DNA of 64,000 nt from Vibrio sp. YMD68. GTDB taxonomy: Bacteria > Pseudomonadota > Gammaproteobacteria > Enterobacterales > Vibrionaceae. Below the pieces are notes generated by a model. The model had not been told where the DNA came from. It did not search any database and saw nothing but the letters and a program-made list of their open reading frames with translations. Of the stretch, positions 42,700 to 50,599 are shown piece by piece. The translations under genes were made by a program, and so were the position numbers. The stretch lies in assembly GCF_029958905.1 (NCBI RefSeq), contig NZ_CP124614.1, positions 372,001 to 436,000 on the forward strand, given 5' to 3'. How positions within the stretch are numbered: the first letter of the stretch is position 1; each line of letters begins with the position of its first letter.

Positions 42700-42820
42700 G
42701 CTCATCCCCTGCGAGTCGTTAATATGAGTATTGGATACGAATGGTTAATGCGACTGGTTAATGCGAACGTTAATGTCAATAATTAACCGATTTTTGCGGC
42801 GCGATTATAACGGTATTAGC

Positions 42821-43411
42821 CTAAGATTCCCATTGCCATACTTTGCTTGGTGTCACTATTTTTGGTAGTGGCACATCCCATACTTCACTCGGTAGCGTCT
42901 CTATATGCTGACAATCGTGTGCAAGCCCAATAGGCATAGGTCCTTGTTTGTGCTTAAACCAAGTTTCTAGTGTTCGGTCGTAATAGCCTCCACCCATCCC
43001 AAGCCGTTGTCCTGTAGAGTCAAAGGCAACCAGAGGTGTGCAGATAAGGTCAAGTTCTGCCACAGGTTTGACTAAGGTTTGATTCAGTTTAGGTTCCACA
43101 ATTTGGTATTTATTCAGGGTTAAAGGCGTTGCAGGGGTGTAATGCAAAAAGAGCAGATGCCCTTTTGAAAAGGGGTGCAATACTGGCAAGTAAGTGGATT
43201 TTCCTTGTGCCCATAACCATTCAATCAGTGGTGTGGTATTAATTTCACCATCCGTTGAAAGGTAAAGCGCAACATGAGAACTTGTTGAGCACTCTGGCAG
43301 GGTCGAGAATTGATGAATAAGGTCGATTCCAGCTCGATGCTGAGTGTCAGAGTGAAGTTGGTTTCGTGCTGTTCGGATTTGTGATCGTATCGCTTGTCGA
43401 GATAAGGTCAT
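42821..43411 (-). CDS. ygfA: 5-formyltetrahydrofolate cyclo-ligase
   Basis: The enzyme converts 5-formyl-THF to 5,10-methenyl-THF with ATP. The 196-residue product has the family patterns RSQIRTARNQL at the start, YLPVL-type strands and LGMGGGYYDRTLE near residue 148. I start at the ATG at 43411 (MTLSRQAIRSQIR); the upstream extension overlaps the 6S RNA and is not conserved. It lies 36 bases downstream of ssrS, and both are read in the same direction, so ssrS-ygfA is likely one transcript as in E. coli. Confidence 0.92.
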   Translation of the reverse strand: MTLSRQAIRSQIRTARNQLHSDTQHRAGIDLIHQFSTLPECSTSSHVALYLSTDGEINTTPLIEWLWAQGKSTYLPVLHPFSKGHLLFLHYTPATPLTLNKYQIVEPKLNQTLVKPVAELDLICTPLVAFDSTGQRLGMGGGYYDRTLETWFKHKQGPMPIGLAHDCQHIETLPSEVWDVPLPKIVTPSKVWQWES

Positions 43412-43446
43412 GCTTCCGCCTATTGTGTAGCGGGTATCGAATAGGA

Positions 43447-43627
43447 TACCCCAGAGTGCCGTTGAGGATTGTGGCCCTTGAACCATTTGGTTCAAGGCGG
43501 GTCAGCAAAGGTGGCCGTAGGCTTCTCGGTACGAGCCGAGCTTGCTCAATAGTCATCGAATACTAACCCTAGGGTATTGCTTATCGGCTCAGGGACTTAA
43601 ATCCTGCTGACAAACACTCCAGGGTAA
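43447..43627 (-). ncRNA. ssrS: 6S RNA
   Basis: This ~181-base RNA binds and inhibits the sigma-70 RNA polymerase holoenzyme in stationary phase. Visible marks are the closing stem ACCCTGGAGTG with CACTCTGGGGT (eleven pairs, two G-U), the left-arm segment AGTCCCTGAGCCGAT, GAGCAAGCTCGG and the hairpin CTTGAACC-AAAT-GGTTCAAG, all in the 6S order. It lies between zapA and ygfA, the conserved location. Ends are approximate, taken from the closing stem. Confidence 0.9.
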
Positions 43628-43641
43628 ATATGGTCACAGAT

Positions 43642-43657
43642 TAAACGATAACGTTTA
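43642..43657. promoter_or_regulatory. inverted repeat in the 6S RNA promoter region
   Basis: TAAACG-ATAA-CGTTTA is a perfect six-base dyad 15 bases upstream of the 6S RNA 5' end, with flanking AGA/TCT extending it by one bulge. It could be an operator, but no regulator can be named. Confidence 0.5.
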
Positions 43658-43684
43658 TCTGTATGGCAAAGTGTAACAGCAAGG

Positions 43685-43993
43685 TTATTGCTGTTCTTGA
43701 GTGACTTTGCTTAACGCCTCATCTAATGATGCTGAGAGAAGTTCCATTCTCTCGGTAAGTTTACTTTGCTGTGATTGGTCGTCTTTATTTTTACTGTGCA
43801 GCTCATAGCAAATATTAAGGGCTGCAAAGGTCAGTAGCTGAACTTCATTGGTGACTTTTGTGCGCTCTGCAAGCTCACTCAGGCGATTATCAAGGTCGAT
43901 AGCAGCGTGTTGCAAAGACTCTTCTTGCCCTGGCGGACAGTTCACTCGAGTCAATTTGCCTAAAATTTTAACGTCTACCGCTTGATTACTCAT
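43685..43993 (-). CDS. zapA: cell division protein ZapA
   Basis: ZapA promotes bundling of FtsZ at the division site. The 102-residue product begins AVDVKILGKLTRVNCPPGQE, has the FTSZ-interacting N-terminal fold and a C-terminal coiled coil (about residues 65-102, ending QEQQ). The E. coli protein has 109 residues. It lies between ygfB (divergent) and ssrS, as in enterobacteria. Confidence 0.93.
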   Translation of the reverse strand: MSNQAVDVKILGKLTRVNCPPGQEESLQHAAIDLDNRLSELAERTKVTNEVQLLTFAALNICYELHSKNKDDQSQQSKLTERMELLSASLDEALSKVTQEQQ

Positions 43994-44268
43994 TATGCTT
44001 CAACTCTACTCTTGCAACGTCATACTTGCAACTTTGGATGGTGCGTAATTAAGGATGATGGCAATCAATGCAATCACCGAGTCGGAAACTATAGAAAAAC
44101 CGCTCATAACATTCAAGCTTTTCCCGTAACAGGTGTGTAAAACAAGTGCTAAGAACACAGTTATTGGGCAAATCGGGTGAAAGCTAACCATAATGCCGTT
44201 ATCTCTATTTTCGCCTGTAACGACGAAATGTTAGAATGAGAAATACTATTAGAAAAACAGGTCGAATC

Positions 44269-44847
44269 ATGAGCGAAATGACATTACCAGCCTACCTTTC
44301 AAGTGCAACGGAGTTGCAGTCTGCCACATTGGCCGTTAACCCTTCAGAACTCCACGGTTTATTGACCGGAATGTTATGTGGAGGCTTAGCGGTAACCGAT
44401 AAAAGCTGGCAACCTCTGATCTTCGATTACACAAATGATGGCATGGGTTGGCCTGATAAAGCGCTACAAATCGCGCAGCAAATTTTTGATGCGACGTCGA
44501 AAGAATTAGCCGGTTCTGATTTTGAGTTAACCTTGTTACTGCCTGATCAAGAAGTCAGTGCCACTGTGTTTGATCTTGCCGATGGCGTATCCGATTGGAT
44601 CAATCACTTTATCTCGGGGCTTGGGTTGGTTGGAACGAAATTAAACAAAGCCCCTTTGGATGTGAAAGAAGTCCTTGCGGATTTGGAAGAAATGGCCAAG
44701 CTTGGTATCGATGAAGATGATGATATTGAAGAGCAAGCTCTGTTATTAGAGCAGGTAATAGAGCATGTGAAAGTGTGCGTTCTCACTATTAATGCCGAAT
44801 ATGGTGTTAAAGAGAAAGAAAGTTCAAAAAAACCAACACTGCATTAG
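44269..44847 (+). CDS. ygfB: UPF0149 family protein YgfB
   Basis: The 192-residue product belongs to the UPF0149/YgfB family; biochemical function is not established, although a Pseudomonas YgfB is reported to affect beta-lactam resistance. Typical segments are [15 protein letters not shown] near residue 27 and [20 protein letters not shown] (about 100-119). I start at the ATG at 44269 ([12 protein letters not shown]); the upstream extension is not conserved. It is divergent from zapA and lies 138 bases before ubiH. In E. coli pepP lies between ygfB and ubiH, but here it does not. Confidence 0.9.
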   Translation: MSEMTLPAYLSSATELQSATLAVNPSELHGLLTGMLCGGLAVTDKSWQPLIFDYTNDGMGWPDKALQIAQQIFDATSKELAGSDFELTLLLPDQEVSATVFDLADGVSDWINHFISGLGLVGTKLNKAPLDVKEVLADLEEMAKLGIDEDDDIEEQALLLEQVIEHVKVCVLTINAEYGVKEKESSKKPTLH

Positions 44848-44985
44848 AACTGTCAGCCAATTCAAGCTCTAATAGGTAAAAGAAGACATGGTTTTATTGT
44901 CCATGCTAAATAAGCACGCGGTTCGTCATGAACAATAAGTCATAGATACGATGGTGATAAAGATGTTGATAAAAAAGCAGGGCCA

Positions 44986-46164
44986 ATGAAAATGTACGAT
45001 GTGGTTATCGCTGGTGGAGCGATGGCGGGCGCAACCTTAGCGTTAGCGTTATCTGAGCTGAGTAAACAAACCCTGTCGATTGCAGTTGTTGAGTCGTATC
45101 AAACTGATCATCATGCTCATCCTGGTTTTGACTCTCGTTCTATTGCTCTTTCTTCGGGGACGGTGGACATTCTAAAGAGCTATAACCTTTGGGATGGGAT
45201 AAAACCAGTAGCAACCGCCATTCGTCACATTCATGTGTCTGATCGTACTCACTTAGGCATGACCGACATTCACCAAGCTGATGTGGGTGTTGAGGCGTTG
45301 GGGTATGTGGTCGAGCTTGCCGATATTGGACAAATTTACCAGTCCAAAATGTTAACCCGCTCAGATATCGATTTTCTTTGTCCGGACTCTGTGTCTCAGG
45401 TTAAGCAAGAAGCTGACTACGTTAAATTAACGCTCTCTAGTGGTTCCGAGATTAAGGCAAAGTTGTTGGTTGCCGCCGATGGTGCCATGTCGACATGTTG
45501 CCAGCAAGTTGGGCTAGATCTCGATGAACATGATTATCAGCAATCTGCTGTCATTGCCAACGTTGTCAGCCGAGAGGATCATTCAGGACGTGCATTTGAA
45601 CGCTTTACTCAGCACGGCCCACTTGCTTTGCTGCCAATGAGTAATCATCGGCTGTCGTTGGTATGGTGCTTGTCTCCTGAGCGTGCAGAGGAAGTACTGT
45701 CACTGAATGATGAGTCGTTTCTTGAACAGTTACAAAACGAGTTTGGGTGGAGGCTAGGTCCGTTTACCAAAGTCGGAGAGCGAGCGAGTTACCCTCTGGT
45801 TCTTCGTCATAGACAGCGAAATGTAACTCACCGTATTGCCGCGGTTGGGAATGCAGCTCAAACGTTACACCCCATTGCTGGGCAAGGTTTTAATCTGGGT
45901 ATTCGCGATGTCGCCAGCTTGGTTGAAGAAATCATGTTATCCCCATCTGACCCAGGCTGTTATGGAGTGCTGAACGCCTATATGAAGCGTCGACAGATTG
46001 ACCGTGATACCACCATATCCATGACGTCGGGACTTGTGCATACATTTTCAAATGACTTACTGCCAATGCGCATCGGTCGAAATCTTGCTTTAATGGCGAT
46101 GGATAATCTCTCCATGCTGAAAGCTCCATTATTACGAAGAACATTAGGTATCGTTAAGCGATAA
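44986..46164 (+). CDS. ubiH: 2-octaprenyl-6-methoxyphenol hydroxylase UbiH
   Basis: UbiH is an FAD-dependent monooxygenase in ubiquinone synthesis. The 392-residue product has the N-terminal dinucleotide-binding motif VVIAGGAMAGATLALAL, the DG-type segment VAADGAMS near residue 166, and the FAD-binding GNAAQTLHPIAGQGFNLGIRD around residue 289, which is diagnostic for UbiH. It is followed 21 bases later by ubiI, and the pair is probably one transcript. A weak ribosome-binding site (AGGGCC) precedes the ATG. Confidence 0.93.
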   Translation: MKMYDVVIAGGAMAGATLALALSELSKQTLSIAVVESYQTDHHAHPGFDSRSIALSSGTVDILKSYNLWDGIKPVATAIRHIHVSDRTHLGMTDIHQADVGVEALGYVVELADIGQIYQSKMLTRSDIDFLCPDSVSQVKQEADYVKLTLSSGSEIKAKLLVAADGAMSTCCQQVGLDLDEHDYQQSAVIANVVSREDHSGRAFERFTQHGPLALLPMSNHRLSLVWCLSPERAEEVLSLNDESFLEQLQNEFGWRLGPFTKVGERASYPLVLRHRQRNVTHRIAAVGNAAQTLHPIAGQGFNLGIRDVASLVEEIMLSPSDPGCYGVLNAYMKRRQIDRDTTISMTSGLVHTFSNDLLPMRIGRNLALMAMDNLSMLKAPLLRRTLGIVKR

Positions 46165-46185
46165 CAAATATAAGGTAATTGAAAT

Positions 46186-47412
46186 ATGATGCAAAGCGTC
46201 GATATCGCCATCGTTGGTGGAGGCATGGTTGGATTAACTCTTGCTGCTGCGTTTAAAGATACCGCGCTAAGAGTGGCGGTGATTGAAGGGCACACTCCAG
46301 ACCTCTCGCTGCAAGAACTGCCTGATGTAAGAGTCTCTGCTTTAAGCCGTTCCAGTGAAACAATATTGAAAAATGTAGGAGCGTGGGAAGGAATACAACA
46401 ACGCCGTTTATCGCCTTATGTGGGCATGGAAGTGTGGGAGCAAGACAGTTTCGCTCGAATAGAATTTGAAGCTCAGCAGCATTCACAACCTAATTTAGGC
46501 CATATTGTAGAAAATCGGGTGATTCAGCTAGCACTGTTGGAAAAAGTAAAACAGCAAAGCAACGTGTCATTGTTTATGCCGAATACGTGTTTGAGTATTG
46601 CCGTTGGTGAAAGTGAAGCTTGGTTATCGTTAGATAATGGCCAATCGTTAACGGCTAAATTGGTGGTTGGCGCAGACGGAGCGAACTCGTGGGTAAGAAA
46701 TCAACTTGATATTCCACTCACACATTGGGATTACGGGCACAGTGCCATTGTGGCGAATGTGAAAACCGCAGAGCCGCACACGTCTATTGCTCGTCAGGTG
46801 TTTACACCACTGGGGCCATTGGCTTTTTTACCCATGTCTGATCAACACATGAGTTCGATTGTTTGGTCAACGGATCCAAGCCGTGCTGAACAATTAGTAA
46901 ACATGTCTGATGAAGAATTTAACAAGTCATTGACTGCAGAGTTTGACCATCGGCTTGGGCTTTGTGAAGTGGTAGGCGAACGCTCGGCATTTCCATTACG
47001 AATGCGTTACGCGAGAGATTTTGCTTTAGATAGAGTCGCTCTAGTCGGGGATGCAGCACACACTATTCACCCTTTGGCAGGGCAAGGTGTAAACCTTGGA
47101 TTACTGGATGCAGCAAGCTTAGTACAAGAAATCAAAGCTCTTTGGTCGCAAGGAGAAGATATTGGAAGCAAGCGCAACTTACGCAGTTATGAGCGTTGGA
47201 GAAAGTCAGAAGCGGCAAAAATGATCGCTTCAATGCAGGGTTTCAAAGATCTCTTTGAGGGGGATAACCCAGCGAAAAAACTGATCCGCGGTATTGGGAT
47301 GAAGTTAACCAGCCATCTTCCTGGAGCAAAAGATGAAATAATGAAGCGAGCATTAGGTTTAAAAGGGCATTTGCCAGAGTTAGCCAAAGGCTCAAGCAAG
47401 ATCGTGTCGTAG
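46186..47412 (+). CDS. ubiI: ubiquinone hydroxylase UbiI (C5-hydroxylase)
   Basis: UbiI introduces the C5 hydroxyl of the ubiquinone ring. The 408-residue flavoprotein opens with VDIAIVGGGMVGLTLAAAF, has VVGADGANSWVRNQL near residue 160 and VALVGDAAHTIHPLAGQGVN around residue 285, the UbiI pattern. It follows ubiH, is about 34 percent-like by eye to it as a paralogue, and ends at a strong terminator. Confidence 0.93.
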   Translation: MMQSVDIAIVGGGMVGLTLAAAFKDTALRVAVIEGHTPDLSLQELPDVRVSALSRSSETILKNVGAWEGIQQRRLSPYVGMEVWEQDSFARIEFEAQQHSQPNLGHIVENRVIQLALLEKVKQQSNVSLFMPNTCLSIAVGESEAWLSLDNGQSLTAKLVVGADGANSWVRNQLDIPLTHWDYGHSAIVANVKTAEPHTSIARQVFTPLGPLAFLPMSDQHMSSIVWSTDPSRAEQLVNMSDEEFNKSLTAEFDHRLGLCEVVGERSAFPLRMRYARDFALDRVALVGDAAHTIHPLAGQGVNLGLLDAASLVQEIKALWSQGEDIGSKRNLRSYERWRKSEAAKMIASMQGFKDLFEGDNPAKKLIRGIGMKLTSHLPGAKDEIMKRALGLKGHLPELAKGSSKIVS

Positions 47413-47448
47413 CGGTTTTGTCGCTTTATGAAGATTACTTTGAAATGA

Positions 47449-47486
47449 AAAAGGGTTGGCACATGGCCAACCCTTACTAATTTTTT
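47449..47486 (+). terminator. Rho-independent terminator of ubiHI
   Basis: AAGGGTTGGC and GCCAACCCTT form a perfect ten-base stem with a five-base loop, then a T-rich tail. The convergent ytfK gene ends six bases further on. Confidence 0.85.
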
Positions 47487-47491
47487 AAGCC

Positions 47492-47698
47492 TTACGCGTA
47501 AGCACAACGTAGTTTTTTGATTTCCCCGTTCACTTCTTTAACCGCTTGAAAATGACGATTATCGGCACGCTCCGGTAAGATGAGCTTTCCGTTATCAAAT
47601 TCAAACTTCCCTACACCGTAGATGTAGATTTTCCCCTTGAAAAGCCGACTAATGTGTTTAGCAATCATACTTGGCGTATAGCGCTTAAACAGTCTCAT
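47492..47698 (-). CDS. ytfK: DUF1107 / YtfK family protein
   Basis: The 68-residue product aligns along its whole length with E. coli YtfK: a shared pattern of RY-P at residues 6-9, a basic LF+G+hYI core at 19-26 and a GxFEFDxGKhhhP block at 30-42. In E. coli YtfK binds SpoT and biases it toward ppGpp synthesis during phosphate and fatty-acid starvation (family knowledge). It stands alone and convergent with ubiI. A 560-base gene-free stretch lies upstream, which leaves room for its promoter. Confidence 0.85.
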   Translation of the reverse strand: MRLFKRYTPSMIAKHISRLFKGKIYIYGVGKFEFDNGKLILPERADNRHFQAVKEVNGEIKKLRCAYA

Positions 47699-47992
47699 AA
47701 AATGATATCCTTATTATTCTTCTAGCAGTGCGGATTATATAAACTTCCCTCTCATATTATTGTGATAAGGCGAGAGGATTATGCATATTCAACTGATATG
47801 TTTGGATATTTGTGCTGCCTTAGGCAGATATTAAGACAAATACCCGAGTTAGCGTGATGGGCTCCCCAAAGTTAATCAAAGCGATGAACCAAGCCACCTA
47901 ACTCTGCGACCTATTTAGCCGGAAAATTGTGACATTTTTAAGAATAGCGTGCATTTCATAAAAGAGTGTTAATTTTTTGTAAATAAAAATTA

Positions 47993-48021
47993 AAAAAATG
48001 CCCGCTACAGAATGAACGGGC
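47993..48021 (-). terminator. minus-strand hairpin terminator
   Basis: GCCCG and CGGGC enclose a twelve-base loop; on the minus strand the stem is followed by CATTTTTTTAATT. It may end a transcript coming from the YbaK gene or from within the stretch. Confidence 0.65.
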
Positions 48022-48044
48022 GAATAGTCACAGATGCATTACAC

Positions 48045-48086
48045 AAAAAGTGGATGTCCTGAAACAATCAGTGGATACACTTTTTT
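48045..48086. terminator. terminator-like stem, both directions
   Basis: AAAAAGTG (48045-48052) and CACTTTTT (48078-48085) are exact complements and enclose a smaller CTGA/TCAG stem. T residues follow on the plus strand, and the symmetrical A run gives T residues on the minus strand. Confidence 0.55.
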
Positions 48087-48262
48087 GTTGGAGAAGGCGT
48101 TAAGCGAATGAATGTTCACTTCAACATTTAACCAACAGGGATACTCTACGGTAAAAAACACCCTGTGACTATTTATGTTTTATTTGTGAATAAAAATTCT
48201 AAGTTTGGTGTTTGTACTTTAGATTAGCATCGCAATAAAATGTAACGTTACATTGCTGTGCT

Positions 48263-48745
48263 TTAATTATTGCGACAAATTGGCGCAATGGTTGGTTGGC
48301 ACAGCGTGATCAGGTCATCACTGCGTAATGAAATACCCAGCATGGCATGACCGCTGCTAATGGTAATGACCGTTTGATGCGTTAATTGCACATCAAATAC
48401 GACGGGTATTGGAGTCCTAAGTAATAAAGGAGAGACAGTACCAGGCTGATAACCAGTAATAAGAGCCACATTGTTTGAATCGACGCAGGTCATTCGTCGG
48501 CAATTGAATAGGCTTCGTACTTTTTTAGGGTCGACACTTTGATTACCAGGGACGCAGGCTAAAGTGTATTGATCACCCATATCTCTTAATACAATACTCT
48601 TCACCATTTGTTCAGGACGTACACCACGCTGTTTTGCCGTATCTTCAATCGTAATTGTGGCGTGCTGTTGAGGCAGCAAGCGGTAATCCACTTGCTGCTG
48701 ATCAAGGTAACGAGTGACAGGGGTCGATATGGGGTTATTCATCAT
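48263..48745 (-). CDS. YbaK/ProX-type aminoacyl-tRNA deacylase
   Basis: The 160-residue product has the YbaK/EbsC fold, found in stand-alone deacylases that remove wrong amino acids from tRNA. Patterns seen are [31 protein letters not shown] with the conserved lysine, [15 protein letters not shown] and [10 protein letters not shown], which is the signature loop. The gene overlaps the end of ygfZ by eleven bases; the start was set to ATG 48745 because the TTG one codon earlier is less likely. Substrate (Cys-tRNA-Pro, Ala-tRNA-Pro or other) cannot be decided. Downstream lies the hairpin-rich stretch. Confidence 0.82.
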   Translation of the reverse strand: MMNNPISTPVTRYLDQQQVDYRLLPQQHATITIEDTAKQRGVRPEQMVKSIVLRDMGDQYTLACVPGNQSVDPKKVRSLFNCRRMTCVDSNNVALITGYQPGTVSPLLLRTPIPVVFDVQLTHQTVITISSGHAMLGISLRSDDLITLCQPTIAPICRNN

Positions 48746-49706
48746 CAAGTGAATAAGGAAGCGTTTGTAATGACCATGAATGTTCGGGCTGTTCTTTGAG
48801 CCTAAATGGGGTGTCTAACTCTAGATCCTTGGATGCGATGATAAGCCCCATGGCTTGTCCATTTTCAAATTGATAATGGCTGAGCAGTTCACCCGCAGAA
48901 CGCCAGTTTTCTCCAACAGCACGTTCAAGGCTGATTGAGTCGAAACGAGAAAGCGGCTCTTCTGTCGTACCCGTTACGATATACATTGCACGTTTATTGA
49001 TGCCTCTATATTTGGCTCTTGCAACCGTTTCTTGCCCGGTATAACAGCCTTTGGAGAAGCTAATACCACCCAGAGCATGAAGGTTAAGCGCTTGAGGTAT
49101 GTGGGCGTTTTGAATGGCTTCATCAACATAGGGCAAAGCAGCTTCAATATCAAAACGTGTCCATAACTCTTCGGTGACTTTTTCGGCATCACTATTATTC
49201 ACTAGGTCTACAGCGGCTTCTGGTGTGATCAGCAGTAACCAGCGTTGCTGATCTATTTTAATGGCTGTTCCACCGTTAATAGGCCTAACGTCACCCGTTT
49301 CTTCGCTTAATCTGTCTATCCATTCTTGGGCATTTGGCCCCATAATGCCCAACGGAATATCTTGAGATTGGTTAATCTCAACTTTCGCAAAAATGGCGTA
49401 CTTTTTGATCTCCGAAAGTTCGGTTTTGATAGCACTGCTGGGTTGAAACATTGCGTAGCCGTTGTTGTGATGAAACAAGCGAAAAATACTCCATACTTTT
49501 CCCTTTGCATCACAATGGGCACCAAAGGTCGATTGATCTTTCTCTAAACCTACGACGTCACAGGTGACTTGACCTTGTAAGTACGATTTTTTGTCATCGC
49601 CTATCATGGTAATCGCTCCCCACGAACTTAGGTGGGTTAGCATTAATGATGGTAGCGAGGTTTCAGGTGAGATTGAAAGTGTATTGAATTGTTGCTGCCA
49701 GTCCAT
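48735..49706 (-). CDS. ygfZ: tRNA-modifying/folate-binding protein YgfZ
   Basis: YgfZ helps maintain iron-sulfur enzymes such as MiaB and binds tetrahydrofolate. The 323-residue product shows the diagnostic motif [17 protein letters not shown] (about residues 222-238) with its conserved cysteine. The N-terminal GCV-T-like half contains [10 protein letters not shown] near residue 45. It is divergent from sdhE. The E. coli protein has 326 residues, so length is normal. The 3' end overlaps the YbaK-type gene, suggesting the two are co-transcribed. Confidence 0.93.
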   Translation of the reverse strand: MDWQQQFNTLSISPETSLPSLMLTHLSSWGAITMIGDDKKSYLQGQVTCDVVGLEKDQSTFGAHCDAKGKVWSIFRLFHHNNGYAMFQPSSAIKTELSEIKKYAIFAKVEINQSQDIPLGIMGPNAQEWIDRLSEETGDVRPINGGTAIKIDQQRWLLLITPEAAVDLVNNSDAEKVTEELWTRFDIEAALPYVDEAIQNAHIPQALNLHALGGISFSKGCYTGQETVARAKYRGINKRAMYIVTGTTEEPLSRFDSISLERAVGENWRSAGELLSHYQFENGQAMGLIIASKDLELDTPFRLKEQPEHSWSLQTLPYSLDDE

Positions 49707-49912
49707 GTTATCGTCCTAGATACAAATGTGAGAGGTTTCTTCCTCTATGGTAATCTCAGTTCATGGTTAGGTCCATTCAAGAATGAGAGACGTGGCGATA
49801 CAATGTCGATAATCTTTTTTGTTCGAGAGAAAGGACTGTGACTGGGATAATAGTTGTCTGCCGCAGGGATTGGTACACTCATTGCCAGTGAATACACAGT
49901 AGGGAATCATCC

Positions 49913-50173
49913 ATGTACACCACAGAACAAAAAGCACGCGTTAAGTGGGCATGCCGTCGAGGAATGCTAGAACTTGATGTCGTTATTATGCCTTTTTTTG
50001 AAGAGTGCTTTGAATCGTTAAACTTTAATGAGCAGCAAGATTTTGTTTCTCTGCTTGAATGTGATGATCCAGATCTCTTCACATGGGTTATGGGTCATGG
50101 CCGCAGTGAGAACCTAGGCCACGCATCTATCGTGGATAAAATTGTTGCCCATAACCTCTCAAAAGTTCGTTAA
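49913..50173 (+). CDS. sdhE: FAD assembly factor SdhE
   Basis: SdhE (YgfY/CptB) helps attach FAD to the succinate dehydrogenase and fumarate reductase flavoprotein subunits. The 86-residue product contains the conserved [15 protein letters not shown] (residues about 15-29), which includes the RGxxE motif. It overlaps ygfX by 32 bases and they form a small operon divergent from ygfZ. In E. coli the pair was first described as a toxin-antitoxin candidate (CptAB) and later reinterpreted. Confidence 0.93.
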   Translation: MYTTEQKARVKWACRRGMLELDVVIMPFFEECFESLNFNEQQDFVSLLECDDPDLFTWVMGHGRSENLGHASIVDKIVAHNLSKVR

Positions 50174-50546
50174 CGCGACAGCGAAACCTTCTTTTTATGC
50201 CTTCGCTATTAATACCATTTTCTTGTTATTGATGGCGTGGCTAGTGATTATTTCTTCCATCCCTTTCGTTCTTACTTTTGTTCTATTGTTGTCTCTGATT
50301 TTCCTCTTTTGGCATTCAGGTTTTATGCCGCGTTCTATTCGTGGAGAGTTCCGCCTGAGCGAACATGGTGTATTGGAGTATCAACAGGAAAAATACCCAA
50401 TCAGATACGCTGTTTTAAATGTTGCGTTTGTGGGGGTGGTTCTCCACTTCGCAGACAACCGGCGCTTTCTATTATGGAGAGACAGTGTTTCTGATGATGA
50501 ATATCGCAAACTGCTCATGGAAATAAGAAAAGCGCACCACGATTAG
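50142..50546 (+). CDS. ygfX: YgfX/CptA-like small membrane protein
   Basis: The 134-residue product has two hydrophobic helices (about residues 20-55) and a small cytoplasmic domain with a pattern ([19 protein letters not shown]) like E. coli YgfX. YgfX is an inner-membrane protein tied to FtsZ/MreB in E. coli. The reading frame starts with TTG at 50142 inside sdhE; no ATG occurs before residue 32, which is inside the first helix, so this or a nearby non-ATG start must be used. Its last codons form one arm of the downstream terminator. Confidence 0.75.
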   Translation: MLPITSQKFVNATAKPSFYAFAINTIFLLLMAWLVIISSIPFVLTFVLLLSLIFLFWHSGFMPRSIRGEFRLSEHGVLEYQQEKYPIRYAVLNVAFVGVVLHFADNRRFLLWRDSVSDDEYRKLLMEIRKAHHD

Positions 50547-50553
50547 TCTCGGG
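50527..50553. terminator. hairpin overlapping the end of ygfX
   Basis: AAAAGCGCA lies before the ygfX stop codon and TGCGCTTTT after it, with a loop of about 18 bases. The T tail is short. It may serve both ygfX and the convergent nadB. Confidence 0.65.
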
Positions 50554-50599
50554 ATGCGCTTTTGACATTGGAAAAGGGGGAGTTCAGACGACTGAAACC

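Larger units (their letters stand above)
47699..48262. other. gene-poor stretch with hairpins and a palindrome
   Basis: I find no convincing coding frame in these 564 bases. The region holds a GC hairpin with a minus-strand T tail (47993-48021), a symmetrical stem AAAAAGTG / CACTTTTT (48045-48085) with T runs on both strands, a second compound stem (TGTTG...CAACA around AATGTT/AACATT, about 48086-48137) and a perfect 16-base palindrome AATGTAACGTTACATT at 48239-48254. Such clustering suits one or more small RNAs plus a regulator site, but nothing is identified by name. Confidence 0.5.

Noticed and set aside
44006..44191. Minus-strand frame of 61 codons between zapA and ygfB
   Set aside because: It lies in the upstream region of two divergent genes and shows no ribosome-binding site; the hydrophobic run is not convincing as a gene.
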